A stretch of 64,000 nt of DNA from Bradyrhizobium tropiciagri (GCF_018130505.1 NZ_JAFCKH010000007.1:372001-436000), one strand, 5' to 3'; counted from the stretch's first letter, positions 45,082 through 55,065 are shown. Numbers and translations are program-made. The notes: a model not told the origin generated them from the sequence alone.

Positions 45082-46071
45082 TCAGCCGAGGACGTCCTGA
45101 TTGATCACGTTCTGGTGCAGCGGAGTGCCGTCCAGCACGCTCAGGATATTGCGCGCGGTCTGCTCGCTCATGCGCTCGACCGCCTCGACCGTGACGCCGG
45201 CGACGTGCGGTGCCATGATCACGTTCGGCAGGGCGTGCAGCGGCTGTCCGACCGGCGGCGGTTCGACCTCGAACACGTCGAGGCCGGCGCCCGCCAGCTT
45301 GCCGGACACCAGCGCGTCGTGCAGCGCGCGCTCGTCGACGATACCGCCGCGGGCGGTATTGATGAGATAGGCGGTCGGCTTCATGTGCCGTAGCCGCGCC
45401 GCGTTGAACATGCCGACGGTCTCGGGTGTCTTCGGGCAGTGGATGGTGACGAAGTCGGCACGCGACAGCGCCGCGTCGAGGTTCGGTACTGCCTCGCAGC
45501 CGGCCGCGGTGATCTCGCTGGCGGGCTTGTAGGGATCGTACACCAGCACATTCATTTCCATCGCCAGGCAGCGCTTGGCGGTGCGGGTGCCGATGCGGCC
45601 GAAGCCGACGATCAGCACCGTCTTGCCGTAGAGATCGAACGGCAGCACGCCGAGCCGGCCGGCCCAGGTGCCTTCCTTGACCACCCCGTGCATCTCCTGC
45701 GCGCGCTTGGCGAGCGTCAGCATCATGAACAGTGCCTGCTCGGCGACCGAGGGGGAGTTGGCGGTGCCCGCGACCATCAGCGGCACCTTGCGGCGCGACA
45801 GCGCCGGCACATCGACCGCGTCGAAGCCGACGCCGATCCGCGTCACCACCAGCATGCCGTTGGAGGACTCCAACTCGGCCTCGCCGAACGGGGTGGCGCC
45901 GAGCGCCACGCCGTGCACCGGCGCATGCTGCGCCAGCATAGCCTGGAAATCCTTCGACGAGATCAGGTTGGGAAACTCGACAACTTCGAGATCGTCCCGT
46001 TCGTTGAGAAGTGCCCGGGCTCCCGCGGAGAAAGTCTGGGTGATGAAGATCTTCTTCTTGTTGGTGGCCAT
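45082..46071 (-). CDS. D-2-hydroxyacid dehydrogenase (phosphoglycerate-dehydrogenase type)
   Basis: The 329-residue NAD-dependent enzyme has the Rossmann motif VGFGRIGTRTAKRC (about 150-163). The catalytic set is Arg in NTARGGIVDERAL, Glu in DVFEVEPPP, and His in APHVAGVT. The ATG at 46071 is selected; the frame is open far upstream, antisense and across the ATPase gene, which is not coding. It follows the ABC ATPase gene by 29 bases and is likely in that operon. It could reduce or oxidise a 2-hydroxy acid derived from the imported sugar. Confidence 0.93.
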   Translation of the reverse strand: MATNKKKIFITQTFSAGARALLNERDDLEVVEFPNLISSKDFQAMLAQHAPVHGVALGATPFGEAELESSNGMLVVTRIGVGFDAVDVPALSRRKVPLMVAGTANSPSVAEQALFMMLTLAKRAQEMHGVVKEGTWAGRLGVLPFDLYGKTVLIVGFGRIGTRTAKRCLAMEMNVLVYDPYKPASEITAAGCEAVPNLDAALSRADFVTIHCPKTPETVGMFNAARLRHMKPTAYLINTARGGIVDERALHDALVSGKLAGAGLDVFEVEPPPVGQPLHALPNVIMAPHVAGVTVEAVERMSEQTARNILSVLDGTPLHQNVINQDVLG

Positions 46072-46100
46072 TTCCTGCCCATGAGGTTTCTTGTGCGCCG

Positions 46101-47201
46101 TCACAGCACGGCGCCGGTCACCTCGTTTAGCAAATGCATATTGTTGAGGTCCACAGCCAATCGGAGCGGGCTGCCATCCTGCGCCCCGGCATTGGGATTG
46201 ACCCGGCCGCAGACCTGGGTGCCTTCGAGCGTGAAATAGACCAGGGTCTCCATGCCCATCGGCTCGGTGACGTCGAGCACCGCGTCGAACGGTTCGACGC
46301 CGGGCTCGGCATGCGGACGCGCCTCCATCACATGCTCCGGCCGGATGCCCAGCAGCAGCTTGTCGGTGCGCGAGACGGCGGAATAGCGGGCGGCGCGGGC
46401 CGGCGGCAGCGGGAACGCGAGACGGTCGGTCAGCCGCACATGCAGCTTCCCTCCGACATCCTCGAGCCGGCACGGCACGAAGTTCATCGCAGGCGAGCCG
46501 ATGAAGCTCGCAACGAACCGGGTCGCCGGCTTGTGGTAGAGCTCGTTGGGCGTGCCGATCTGCTCGATCCTGCCGTGGTTCATCACCACCACGCGGTCGG
46601 CCAGCGTCATCGCCTCGACCTGGTCGTGGGTGACGTAGACGGTCGTGGTGCGGACCTTCTGGTGCACCTTCTTGATCTCGATCCGCATCTGCACACGCAG
46701 CTTGGCGTCGAGGTTGGACAACGGCTCGTCGAACAGGAACACCTTCGGATTGCGCACGATGGCACGGCCCATCGCCACGCGTTGGCGCTGGCCGCCGGAG
46801 AGCTGCTTCGGCTTGCGGTCGACCAGGTCTGTGATGTCGAGCATGCGCGCGGCTTCGGTGACCCGGCTCTTGATCTCGGCTTTCGGATAGTTCTTCAGCC
46901 GCAGCCCGAACGACATGTTCTCGGCGACCGTCATGTGCGGGTAGAGCGCGTAGTTCTGGAACACCATCGCGATGTCGCGATCCTTCGGCGGCACGTCGTT
47001 GACGACGTCGCCGCCGATCATGATGTCACCGTCGGAGATGTCCTCGAGGCCGGCGATCATCCGCAGCGTGGTCGACTTGCCGCAGCCCGATGGCCCAACC
47101 AGCACCACGAACTCATGGTCCGCGATATCGAGGTCGATGCCGCGCACCGCCTCGACGTCGTCATAACGCTTCACCACCTTGCGCAACGTCACGTCAGCCA
47201 T
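46101..47201 (-). CDS. sugar-type ABC transporter ATP-binding protein (UgpC/MalK-like)
   Basis: The 366-residue ATPase has Walker [11 protein letters not shown] (about 36-45), signature [17 protein letters not shown], Walker [17 protein letters not shown], the switch [14 protein letters not shown], and a C-terminal TOBE-type regulatory domain (about 240-366). This layout is the MalK/UgpC group that serves carbohydrate importers. It is the fourth gene of the leftward cluster and starts about 20 bases after the second permease. The C-terminal domain is typical for the group. Confidence 0.95.
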   Translation of the reverse strand: MADVTLRKVVKRYDDVEAVRGIDLDIADHEFVVLVGPSGCGKSTTLRMIAGLEDISDGDIMIGGDVVNDVPPKDRDIAMVFQNYALYPHMTVAENMSFGLRLKNYPKAEIKSRVTEAARMLDITDLVDRKPKQLSGGQRQRVAMGRAIVRNPKVFLFDEPLSNLDAKLRVQMRIEIKKVHQKVRTTTVYVTHDQVEAMTLADRVVVMNHGRIEQIGTPNELYHKPATRFVASFIGSPAMNFVPCRLEDVGGKLHVRLTDRLAFPLPPARAARYSAVSRTDKLLLGIRPEHVMEARPHAEPGVEPFDAVLDVTEPMGMETLVYFTLEGTQVCGRVNPNAGAQDGSPLRLAVDLNNMHLLNEVTGAVL

Positions 47202-47221
47202 GAATTCTACCTTGTCTCGTT

Positions 47222-48133
47222 TCAGCCCTTGGTCGCACCGGCGGTCAGGCCGGCAATGTAGTAGTCCATCAGGAAGGCGTAGATGATCAGCGGCGGCGCG
47301 GCGCCGAGCAGGGCGCCGGTCATGATCTGTCCCCAGTTGAAAACGTCGCCCTTGATCAGGGTGGTGATGATGCCGACCGGCAGCACCAGCTGGTCGGTCG
47401 AGGTCGTGAACACCAGCGGATAAAGGAACTGGGCCCAGGAGACGGTGAAGGCGAAGATTGTCGCCGCGATCAGGCCCGGCAGCGCGACCGGGATGAAGAT
47501 CCGCGTCAAGGTCTGGAACCAGCTCGCGCCGTCGATGATCGCGGCCTCGTCGAGCTCCTTCGGGATCGAGGCGAAGTAGCCGATCATGATCCAGGTGCAG
47601 AACGGCACCGTCAGCGTCGGGTAGACGAACAGCAGGACGTACCAGCGGTTGATGAGCTGGATGCCGGTCCAGTCGCCGAACATCGCGAACATCTTGAACA
47701 GCGGGATGAACAGCAGGGTGTCCGGAATGAGGTAGGTCAGGAACACGCCGGTGGCGAGCGTGGCGGAGCCCCAGAACTTCATCCGCGCCAGCGCGAACGC
47801 CGCCGGTACGCTGATCAGCATGGTGATGGTCACCACGATGATCGAGACCCAGGCCGAATTCCAGAAGAAACGCAGGAACTGGTTCGAGGTCAGCAGCCCG
47901 ATGTAGTTCTCCAGCGTCGGGTGATAGACCCACCACGGGTTGGTCGCCGCCGAAATCTCGGCGCTGCTCTTCAGCGACGTGATCAGCATGTAGAGCGGCG
48001 GCGTCAGCGAGAAGATCGCGAACAGCACCAGGAAGAAATACGACCAGCGCAGCGCCCAGGCGCGGTCGCGGCTCATGCTGCCGTACTTCACCTTGCGGGT
48101 CGGTCCGGACTTGTCGATCGTCATCGTGCTCAT
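47222..48133 (-). CDS. sugar ABC transporter permease, MalG-like
   Basis: The 303-residue inner-membrane protein has six predicted helices and the permease EAA-type loop [30 protein letters not shown], read as [14 protein letters not shown] at about residues 193-206. It starts one base inside the end of the first permease gene (TGATG overlap). Together with the next gene it forms the membrane channel of the importer. Confidence 0.94.
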   Translation of the reverse strand: MSTMTIDKSGPTRKVKYGSMSRDRAWALRWSYFFLVLFAIFSLTPPLYMLITSLKSSAEISAATNPWWVYHPTLENYIGLLTSNQFLRFFWNSAWVSIIVVTITMLISVPAAFALARMKFWGSATLATGVFLTYLIPDTLLFIPLFKMFAMFGDWTGIQLINRWYVLLFVYPTLTVPFCTWIMIGYFASIPKELDEAAIIDGASWFQTLTRIFIPVALPGLIAATIFAFTVSWAQFLYPLVFTTSTDQLVLPVGIITTLIKGDVFNWGQIMTGALLGAAPPLIIYAFLMDYYIAGLTAGATKG

Positions 48134-49071
48134 CAGGCTTCGTTCCCGCGTTTGGAGATATCGCGCAGGATAAACACCGCCGCGACTGCCAGGATCGGCA
48201 CCATGAACAGCGACACGCTGGCGCCGAGCGGCACGTCGCTGCCCTCGATGCCGACCCGGAACGCCCAGGTCGCGAAGATGTGGGTGTGGTCGAGCGGCCC
48301 GCCCGCGGTCAGAATGCGGACGATGTCGAAATTAGCGAAGGTGACGATCAGCGAGAACAGCGTCGTGATCGCGATGATGTTGCGCATCATCGGCAGCGTC
48401 ACGTACCAGATGCGCTGCCACCAATTGGCGCCGTCGATCGCCGCCGCTTCATAGAGCTGCTCGGGCACCGATTTCAGCGCCGCCAGATACATGATCATGA
48501 AGAACGGCGCGCCATACCAGACGTTGACCAGGATGACGGAGAAGCGCGCCCACATCGCATCGCCGGTCCACGGGATCGGCCCGATGCCGAAGAAGGACAG
48601 GGTGTAGTTGAAGGCGCTGTAGGACGGGTCGAACAGCCATAGCCAGGCCAGCGTCGACATCGCCGGCGGGATCACCCACGGCACCAGCAGCATGCCGCGC
48701 CATTTGCGCTGCTTCTTGGCCGGCACATTGTGCACGAAATGCGCGACGATGAAGCCGATCAGCGCTTTGAAGATGACCGCCGAGATCGCGAAGATGCAGG
48801 ACTGCTTGACGACCAGCCAGAACGTGTCGCGTTTGAACAGGAACTCGAAATTGCCGAAGCCGACGAACTTGGCCATCGACTTGTTCAGCGTCGCCAGATG
48901 CAGGGAATACAGCGCCGGATAGACCACGAGGATCAGGATCAGGAGGATCAGCGGCAACGCCATTACGAACGCGACCGTCGATTTTCGCCGTAACGCGTTG
49001 CGCAACCCGCTGCGCTTGCGCACGGCCTGTGTTGCCGTAACGCGGTTGGGCTGAAGTGTTACATCAACCAT
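48133..49071 (-). CDS. sugar ABC transporter permease, MalF-like
   Basis: The 312-residue protein has six predicted helices. After helix 1 it has [19 protein letters not shown], and its EAA loop is [19 protein letters not shown]-like (about residues 205-223). It precedes and overlaps the MalG-like gene by one base. The gap to the binding-protein gene upstream is 111 bases. Confidence 0.94.
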   Translation of the reverse strand: MVDVTLQPNRVTATQAVRKRSGLRNALRRKSTVAFVMALPLILLILILVVYPALYSLHLATLNKSMAKFVGFGNFEFLFKRDTFWLVVKQSCIFAISAVIFKALIGFIVAHFVHNVPAKKQRKWRGMLLVPWVIPPAMSTLAWLWLFDPSYSAFNYTLSFFGIGPIPWTGDAMWARFSVILVNVWYGAPFFMIMYLAALKSVPEQLYEAAAIDGANWWQRIWYVTLPMMRNIIAITTLFSLIVTFANFDIVRILTAGGPLDHTHIFATWAFRVGIEGSDVPLGASVSLFMVPILAVAAVFILRDISKRGNEA

Positions 49072-49182
49072 GAGGCAAGGTCCTCGCGTGGGTCGGTTGA
49101 GCGGGCCGTCGGCCCGGTCGGCAGAAGGGACGGCAAAGCCCGCGCGGCCACGGTTGGCGGCCGCGCGGAAAGCTCTGCGTCG

Positions 49183-50523
49183 TCAGCTACGCATGAAGCC
49201 TTCACACTCGCCTTCAGCCCAGGCGAGAGTCTTCTCCATGGCTTCACCCTGATGGTACCTCAGGCACATCTTGGTGAGCGTGGCCTGGAAGTAGATCTGC
49301 TGAGCCACCTTGGGAGGCGCGGGCGAGGCCGCGATCGACAGCGTCTGCAGCTTGTAGGGATCAGGATAGTGGAACAGCGTGCCCTTGGGCGGGCCTTCCT
49401 CTTCCCAGACCTTCAGCTTGGTGAGCTTCTCGTAAGCCGGCAGGTCGTAGCCGCCGCTCGCCACCACCATCTTCTCGATCGAGGCAGGCTTCGACAGGTG
49501 CACCAGCAGGCTCTTAGCCGCCTCCTTGTTCTTGGAGAAGTTCCAGATGCTCCAGAAGTAAGGCAGGTATGGCGCGAAGCGTCCCTTCGGCCCGGCAGGG
49601 AAGCCGTGAGTCCAGCACTGCTCGGCAACCTGCGGCGCGTCGCGCTTGGCAACGGCCCAGGCGCTCGGCGGATTCATGATCATCGCGCCCTTGCCGGAGA
49701 CCAGCCATTTGTTGTTCGACGCATCGTCCCATGCGGCGACATCGGGCGGCAGGAAGGAGATCAGCTTCTTGTAGAACTCCAACGCCTGGCGCACCGCATC
49801 GGTCTTCACGGTGAGATTGCCCTTGGCGTCGACGAGTTGCGCGCCGAACGACTGGAAGATCGCGCCGGCGGTGTCGACATTGTCACTGGTCTCGCCGAGA
49901 CCGATGCCGAACGGGAATCCAGCCTTGTGGCAGGCTTCCGCCGCCTTGAGGAACGTGTCGAACGTCCAGTTGTCCGCCTTCGGCGGGCTGCCGGCCGGAT
50001 ACATTTCCTGCACGTCGATATTGGCATGCTTCTTCATCAGGTCGATGCGCGAGCAGGGGCCTTTGATCTGGCTGCCGACACAGGCGGGAACGCCGAGCCA
50101 TTTGCCGTCGAGCTGGCCGAGATACTGCGCGGTGCCGTTGACCGCGCCGTTCTCCGCGATGATCGGCCCCATGATGTCGTCGACGCGTTCGAGCTGTTCG
50201 GAGTTGGAGTGGCACCACCAGGTCGGCATCGCGAAGATGTCGTGGCCGGACTTCGCCTGCGCTTCGGCGGCGATGGTCAGGAGGTTCTTGTTGCCCTGGC
50301 TCGGGATGTAATCGATCTGGACCTCGACCTTTTCCTTCTCGGCCCATTGCTTGACGAGCTCTTCGGACGCCTTGTTCGAACCCGGCACCCAGTGATCCCA
50401 GAAGCCCATCGAGAGCTTGCCGGCAGCGTACGCGCCACGCACGTAAGGAGCAGTGATCAGCGCAGCCGATGACAGCGCTGTCGCAGCAACGAATTGTCGT
50501 CGTGAAAGCTTCTTCCGTGACAT
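49183..50523 (-). CDS. periplasmic sugar-binding protein with a Tat signal
   Basis: The 446-residue family 1 solute-binding protein starts with a twin-arginine signal (MSRKKLSRRQFVAATALSSA), cleaved after about residue 33 at AYA. The mature part has the usual sugar-binder helices and strands (GFWDHWVPGSNKASEELVKQW and YDLPAYEKLTKLKVW). A Tat signal implies folding or cofactor loading before export, unusual but known for this family. It is the first gene of the ABC cluster. The 445-base gap upstream (50524-50968) holds two palindromes but no gene. Confidence 0.92.
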   Translation of the reverse strand: MSRKKLSRRQFVAATALSSAALITAPYVRGAYAAGKLSMGFWDHWVPGSNKASEELVKQWAEKEKVEVQIDYIPSQGNKNLLTIAAEAQAKSGHDIFAMPTWWCHSNSEQLERVDDIMGPIIAENGAVNGTAQYLGQLDGKWLGVPACVGSQIKGPCSRIDLMKKHANIDVQEMYPAGSPPKADNWTFDTFLKAAEACHKAGFPFGIGLGETSDNVDTAGAIFQSFGAQLVDAKGNLTVKTDAVRQALEFYKKLISFLPPDVAAWDDASNNKWLVSGKGAMIMNPPSAWAVAKRDAPQVAEQCWTHGFPAGPKGRFAPYLPYFWSIWNFSKNKEAAKSLLVHLSKPASIEKMVVASGGYDLPAYEKLTKLKVWEEEGPPKGTLFHYPDPYKLQTLSIAASPAPPKVAQQIYFQATLTKMCLRYHQGEAMEKTLAWAEGECEGFMRS

Positions 50524-50725
50524 GGCATTCCCTCCCTGGTGAGCCGACGGACAAAGACTTTGGAAATCTCGATTGTTTTGATTTTTTTATACGCCGCATT
50601 CGCGACGTTGCGAGATTTCGTTGTTGTAATCAGAACAGAATTGCCGGCGTCTGTCGAGAAAGCAGATGCGTGTCCACGTAGAACTAACGTTGTGGTCAAA
50701 TCGCAGGCAGTGCGGCTTGCAAAAA

Positions 50726-50782
50726 CTGCAATTGCAGGTCGTTTGCGACGCTTCGCGTGTCATGCTGCGCCGCACGCAAACG
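50726..50782. promoter_or_regulatory. two palindromes upstream of the sugar ABC operon
   Basis: CTGCAATTGCAG (50726-50737) is a perfect 12-base palindrome. CGTTTGCG (50740-50747) is inverted at 50775-50782 as CGCAAACG. They lie in the 445-base gap between the divergent binding-protein gene and the Spy-like gene. They are candidate operators for a sugar-responsive regulator. No regulator gene is adjacent. Confidence 0.35.
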
Positions 50783-50968
50783 ACAGCGCAATCATCTACC
50801 CGCGCGGTGCGCGGTTGAGCCGCAGGTCGCGGCGGGTCTGACGAGGTGGCATTCGTCATCGTCGTCGGCAGAGCAGGCAATAGACTTGATGAAGTCCGGG
50901 ACGATAGAATCCGGATTCGTCGACCACCCACCTTGAGACCTTCCACCATCGATCATGGAGACCAATTC

Positions 50969-51724
50969 ATGCCCATCCCGGTAGCGAAACCGCGCATGCG
51001 GTGGAAACTGTGCATCGCGCTCGGGGCGGCCGCCTTTGCCGTGGTCGCGGCACCCCACATCGTCGATGCGCAGATCGTGCAGGGCGTCGAAAAGGGCGCG
51101 CGGGAAGGCAGCAAGGCGGCCGGGCCGGTCGGTGGCGTTCTCGGCGGGGCGATCGGCGGCGTTGTCGGCGTGGTCACCGGCGTGACCGGAGTGTTCACAG
51201 GAAACAACGGCAACGCCCCAGCCGCCACTGCTCCCAACGGCAAGAACGCGCAGACGCCGGCGGCCGGCGACAAGCAGAGCGCCAAGGCCACCAAATCCGC
51301 CAAGGCCGGCAAGGACAAAGGCGCCAAGCAGCAGCCGACCGTGCTGACCCAGCCCGGCGCACCGCAACTCACGGCCGAACAGATCGTTGCCAACAGCGAC
51401 GCCAATATCGAGCGGATCAAGAAGGAGCTGAACCTGTCGCCGGAGCAGGAGAAGCACTGGGCCGGGTTCAACAGCGCGATGCACTATCTCGGCCACAACG
51501 GCGCCGACCGCCTCAATTTGCGGATCGCGCGCGCCCAGCGCGATCCGCCCGACGACATCGTCGAGCAGATGCGCAACGAGGCCCAGTTCCTCAATGACCG
51601 TGCGGTCGATCAGCGCAACGTCGCCGATGCCGCAGAGCCGCTGTTTGCCAGCCTCGACGACAAGCAGAAGCAGGTCTTCATCGGTGAAATGGTCCGCCTC
51701 AGCCACGAGCGCGGGCTCGACTAG
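50969..51724 (+). CDS. Spy/CpxP-like (LTxxQ) periplasmic protein
   Basis: The ATG at 50969 with GGAG eight bases upstream gives 251 residues. A signal peptide ends near ADAQ (about residue 28). A Gly-rich hydrophobic segment with many GG pairs (about 45-75) comes next, then a Lys/Ala-rich linker (about 80-120). A C-terminal helical domain (about 135-248) follows. The latter shows the LTxxQ-type repeats of Spy/CpxP chaperones in degenerate form: LNLSPEQEKHWAGFNSAM and FASLDDKQKQVFIGEM. A role in envelope stress is likely but inferred. A palindrome (51725-51770) follows the stop. Confidence 0.82.
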   Translation: MPIPVAKPRMRWKLCIALGAAAFAVVAAPHIVDAQIVQGVEKGAREGSKAAGPVGGVLGGAIGGVVGVVTGVTGVFTGNNGNAPAATAPNGKNAQTPAAGDKQSAKATKSAKAGKDKGAKQQPTVLTQPGAPQLTAEQIVANSDANIERIKKELNLSPEQEKHWAGFNSAMHYLGHNGADRLNLRIARAQRDPPDDIVEQMRNEAQFLNDRAVDQRNVADAAEPLFASLDDKQKQVFIGEMVRLSHERGLD

Positions 51725-51770
51725 CGCGTTTTCAAGCGAAGTGGACGCCGGTTCGCGTGAAGAAAACGCG
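51725..51770. repeat. palindromic intergenic repeat (CGCGTTTTCAAGCGAAG family)
   Basis: CGCGTTTTC and GAAAACGCG are perfect nine-base ends of a short dispersed repeat that starts right after the Spy-like stop. A second, unrelated inverted pair follows: GAATAGCCGGG at 51805-51815 with CCCGGCTATTC at 51853-51863. The rest of 51771-52031 shows nothing coding. Confidence 0.75.
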
Positions 51771-52031
51771 GCGGGCCTTTGGTCGGCGGCGGGCAAGTGG
51801 GGACGAATAGCCGGGCCACCAGGCCCTGGGGTAGGGGTTGAAAGGCGCGGCACCCGGCTATTCTGCCGCAGCGGCGCGGCCCGGTTAGATCGTCATTCAA
51901 TGTTGAAGAAAAACCGACCGGATCGCGCCCGAGTGATGGCCGAGTCGCGGCGTTGTCGGGAACCGGTTGTGCAACTGCAATCGGCCGGCGAACAGCCGGC
52001 CGATCATGAGTGACTCCGGACCGCTGGAAGG

Positions 52032-52433
52032 TTAGCTCTTGGGGAAGTTCAGCTCCACGCCAATGCCGTCGGGGTCGTAGAGGAAGATCTGGGTGTCACC
52101 GGTGCGCGGCACGATCTGTTCGCGGAACGTGACGTTCCTGGCCGTCAGGCGCTTGCGCACCCCGTCGACATCGCTCGCCGCAAAGGCGATGTGATCGAGG
52201 CGGCCGGTGTCCTCATACTTCTTTTCGGTCCCGCGCACCACGATGCCCTCGCGCGGCTTGCGGGTGCCCATCAGATGGACGGTGGCCTGGCCGCCCGAAT
52301 AGAGCCAGTAGCCGGGGAAATCGAGCGGCGGACGGTCGCCGTTCTCGAGCCCGAGCACATCGCAATAGAACTCCTTGGTGCGTTCCAGATCCTGCGGTTC
52401 GATGGTGTAATGCTGTAGTCCGCCCAATGGCAT
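52032..52433 (-). CDS. VOC (glyoxalase/extradiol dioxygenase fold) protein
   Basis: The 133-residue single VOC domain has metal-ligand positions in the usual places: His in LQHYTIEPQD near the start, His in DHIAFAASDV, and Glu in IGVELNFP near the C-terminus. The fold is that of glyoxalase I and ring-cleaving dioxygenases, and substrate assignment is not possible. It lies 24 bases downstream of an acyl-CoA-dehydrogenase-like gene in the same operon, which suggests aromatic or small-acid catabolism. Confidence 0.9.
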   Translation of the reverse strand: MPLGGLQHYTIEPQDLERTKEFYCDVLGLENGDRPPLDFPGYWLYSGGQATVHLMGTRKPREGIVVRGTEKKYEDTGRLDHIAFAASDVDGVRKRLTARNVTFREQIVPRTGDTQIFLYDPDGIGVELNFPKS

Positions 52434-52457
52434 GGCTGTTCTCCTTGAGAAACCGGG

Positions 52458-53645
52458 TTACACGAAGCTGAGGTCGGCCTCGGCGCCCAGCATCCAGGCG
52501 CCGACGGTCTCGAAATGGCTAGACCGGCCCTGCAACTGCTGGGTGACGGTATGGATGTCGCGGAAGCGCCTTTCCAGCGGGTGTCCGCCAAAGATCGCGG
52601 TGGCGCCGGCGGCGTTGTAGGCGAAGTCGACCGCCTCGCGCGCCTTGTGGATCGCGTGCGTCGCCGCCATCCGGATCGTGACGCGCTGCCCGACGCTGAT
52701 GCTGTTGCCGGCGACCAGATCCTTCCAGATGTCGGCCATCGACTGCAGCAGGAAGGCGCGGGCGGCGCGCAGGTTGACTTCCGCCTGCGCCAGGCCCGAC
52801 TGCACCACCGCGTTATCGCGCAGCGTCTTCTTCATGCCGCGCGGCACCTTGTTGCGGGCGACGTCGACAAACTGATCGAGCGCACTGCGGGCGATGCCGC
52901 AGGCGACGCCGGCGAAGCCAACCTGATAGCAGGTGTGCGAGCTCATCCGGTACAGCGGACCGTCCTCCCGGCACTCGCGGTCGAATTCGCGGGTGATGGA
53001 ATGGTCGGAGCGGACGAAGAAGTCGTTCAGCGCGAACTGGTCGCTCGCCGTGCCGCGCAGGCCGACCGTGTTCCAGATGTCGGTCCAGGCGACCTCCTCG
53101 GTGCGCACCAGCATGGTGCGCTCGAGCTGCTCGCCGTTGGCGTCGCGGCGCGGCGAGCCGTCGGCGGCGTAGATCGGGCAGTGCGCGCCGAGCCAGGTGG
53201 CGTGCCGTCCGCCCGAGGCAAACGACCAGACGCCGGAGACGCGGTAGCCGCCCTCGCATTCGATCGCCTTGACCTTCGGTCCGGGACCCCAGGCCAGCAC
53301 CGCGCGCGGGTCGGCGAAGATCTCCTGCGCCACCGGCAGGTCGAGATAGGCCGCCGACATCGCGCAGCCGCCGGCCTGGCTCAGGCACCAGGCCGTCGAG
53401 GCATCGGCCTTCGCGATCGCCTCGATGACATGGAAGAAGGTGACGGGATCGGTCTCGATCCCATCGCTCGAGCGCGGCAGCAGCAAACGAAACAGCCGCG
53501 CCTCGTGCAGCCGGTCGAGCAGATCGGGCGGCAGGCGGCGGGTCGTCTCGATCGTGTCGGAGGCCGCCGCGACGGCATCCCGGACTTCCTCGGCGCAGGC
53601 GATCACATCCTGATCGCCCGCAAGATCGGCGGAGGTCACGCTCAT
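52458..53645 (-). CDS. acyl-CoA dehydrogenase-fold flavoprotein (flavin monooxygenase group, HsaA/DszC-like)
   Basis: The 395-residue protein has the acyl-CoA dehydrogenase fold. The N-terminal helical domain has RRLPPDLLDRLHEARLFRLLLPR, the middle strand domain has VSGVWSFASGGRHATWLGAHC, and the C-terminal helices include GGHPLERRFRDIHTVTQQLQG. The missing catalytic Glu region and the sequence GLRGTASDQFALNDFFV resemble the flavin-dependent monooxygenase branch (HsaA, DszC) rather than true acyl-CoA dehydrogenases. It needs reduced flavin from a partner reductase, which is not in this cluster. ATG at 53645 chosen. It is followed by the VOC gene. Confidence 0.85.
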   Translation of the reverse strand: MSVTSADLAGDQDVIACAEEVRDAVAAASDTIETTRRLPPDLLDRLHEARLFRLLLPRSSDGIETDPVTFFHVIEAIAKADASTAWCLSQAGGCAMSAAYLDLPVAQEIFADPRAVLAWGPGPKVKAIECEGGYRVSGVWSFASGGRHATWLGAHCPIYAADGSPRRDANGEQLERTMLVRTEEVAWTDIWNTVGLRGTASDQFALNDFFVRSDHSITREFDRECREDGPLYRMSSHTCYQVGFAGVACGIARSALDQFVDVARNKVPRGMKKTLRDNAVVQSGLAQAEVNLRAARAFLLQSMADIWKDLVAGNSISVGQRVTIRMAATHAIHKAREAVDFAYNAAGATAIFGGHPLERRFRDIHTVTQQLQGRSSHFETVGAWMLGAEADLSFV

Positions 53646-53658
53646 GGTCAACTTCCCC

Positions 53659-55065
53659 TCACGCCTGGCGGATCTTGGCGGCCGCCGCGACATCGGCTGT
53701 CGCGTTCAGCTCCTTGTCGATCTGCTCGATCGACTTGCCCCGCGTCTCCATGCCGAGGAAGAAATAGACGGCGCCCGCCATCAGGAACCAGCAGCCGAGA
53801 TAGACGAAGGCGGTCGGGATTTGCGTCATGGGCACATCCGGCTTGAGGTAATTGTTCGAGCCGACGATCAGGGCGAGGCCGACCGGGCCGAGGATCTTGC
53901 CGATGCCGCCGAAGCCGTAGGCCGAGCCCATGCCGGTGGTGCGCAGATGCGACGGCCAGACCTCCGCCGCATAGGGTCCGACGATGGCAAAGCCGCCGTC
54001 AGCGAAGAAGAACGCAGCGGCCAGCAGCAGCCAGAATGCCGACATGCCGAACAGCGTCGAGTCGTAGTGATAGCCGGCGATGATGGTCAGCGCGCCGGCG
54101 CCGAAGCCGAGCAGGCCGCCCGCGACGCGCCGCCCCATCAGCTCCGAGAAATAGGAGAAGGAGACGCGGCCGACGAAGCCCGTGATGCTGAGCAGGATCA
54201 TCATCTTCGCGGCTTCCTGCGGCGTGACCTTGAGCAGCAACACGAACAGCGCGGGGGCCCACAGCGTGATGCCGTAGACGCCGGTCTGCGCGCCGGCATT
54301 GCCGAACCAGGACACGATCAGGCTGCGTGGATATTTGAACAGGTCGAACCAGTTGGTCTTGACGATCGGTCCGGCATCGGCCGCGCTCGGCAACGGCAGC
54401 TCCGACGGCGGCACCTGCAGCGCCCAGGCCAACGACTTGCGCGCTTCCTCATAGCGACCTTGCCGGCACAGCCAGCGCGGCGACTCCGGAACCCAGATCC
54501 GGACCAGCAGCACCATCAGCGACGGCAACACGCCGATCGCGAACAGCAGCCGCCACTGGTCGGAGCCCATCACGGCGCCCAGCACCGCGCCGAGACCGAC
54601 GCCGAGCGGGATCACGCAGGTGACGATACCGCCGACCCAGCCGCGCTTGTGCGAGGGCATGAACTCCTGCACCAGCGGCAGGTCGACGCAATACAGGCCG
54701 CCGACGCCGGTGCCGACAAAGAAGCGCAGGATCGCCAGATAGATCCAGCCATTATCGGGTGTGAAATAGAGCAGACCGGTCGCGATCGAGAAGTTCAGCA
54801 CCGTGCCGATGAACACGATACGGCGGCCGACCCGGTCCGCCAGCCAGCCCCAGAGAAATGCGCCGAGGATGGCGCCGATGCCGGAGCTCATCAGCACGAT
54901 GGCCGACTGGCCGAAGGTGAGCTTCCAGGGGCCGATCAGGAAAGCGAGCACGAAGCCGATCAGGAAGTAGTCGAAGAATTCCAGCGCATCCCCGATGATG
55001 GCTGCCGCAAGGATCTTGATCTGGTTGCCGGTCAGACTCGTCCGGCGATCGAGAATCTCGAACAT
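53659..55065 (-). CDS. MFS transporter, sugar/aromatic-acid porter type
   Basis: The 468-residue protein has twelve predicted helices and MFS motifs: GWLADRVGRRIVFIGT after helix 2, and PESPRWLCRQGRYEEARKSL after helix 6, which is typical of the sugar-porter/aromatic-acid-symporter group. ATG at 55065 has GGGAG about five bases upstream; an in-frame ATG nine codons earlier lacks it. It is the first gene of a three-gene set with the flavoprotein and the VOC protein, and may bring in their substrate. Confidence 0.93.
   Translation of the reverse strand: MFEILDRRTSLTGNQIKILAAAIIGDALEFFDYFLIGFVLAFLIGPWKLTFGQSAIVLMSSGIGAILGAFLWGWLADRVGRRIVFIGTVLNFSIATGLLYFTPDNGWIYLAILRFFVGTGVGGLYCVDLPLVQEFMPSHKRGWVGGIVTCVIPLGVGLGAVLGAVMGSDQWRLLFAIGVLPSLMVLLVRIWVPESPRWLCRQGRYEEARKSLAWALQVPPSELPLPSAADAGPIVKTNWFDLFKYPRSLIVSWFGNAGAQTGVYGITLWAPALFVLLLKVTPQEAAKMMILLSITGFVGRVSFSYFSELMGRRVAGGLLGFGAGALTIIAGYHYDSTLFGMSAFWLLLAAAFFFADGGFAIVGPYAAEVWPSHLRTTGMGSAYGFGGIGKILGPVGLALIVGSNNYLKPDVPMTQIPTAFVYLGCWFLMAGAVYFFLGMETRGKSIEQIDKELNATADVAAAAKIRQA

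Noticed and set aside
50539-50841. 100-codon plus-strand frame in the gap before the Spy-like gene
   Set aside because: Poor codon use for this genome and no ribosome site; it also covers the palindromes that look regulatory.
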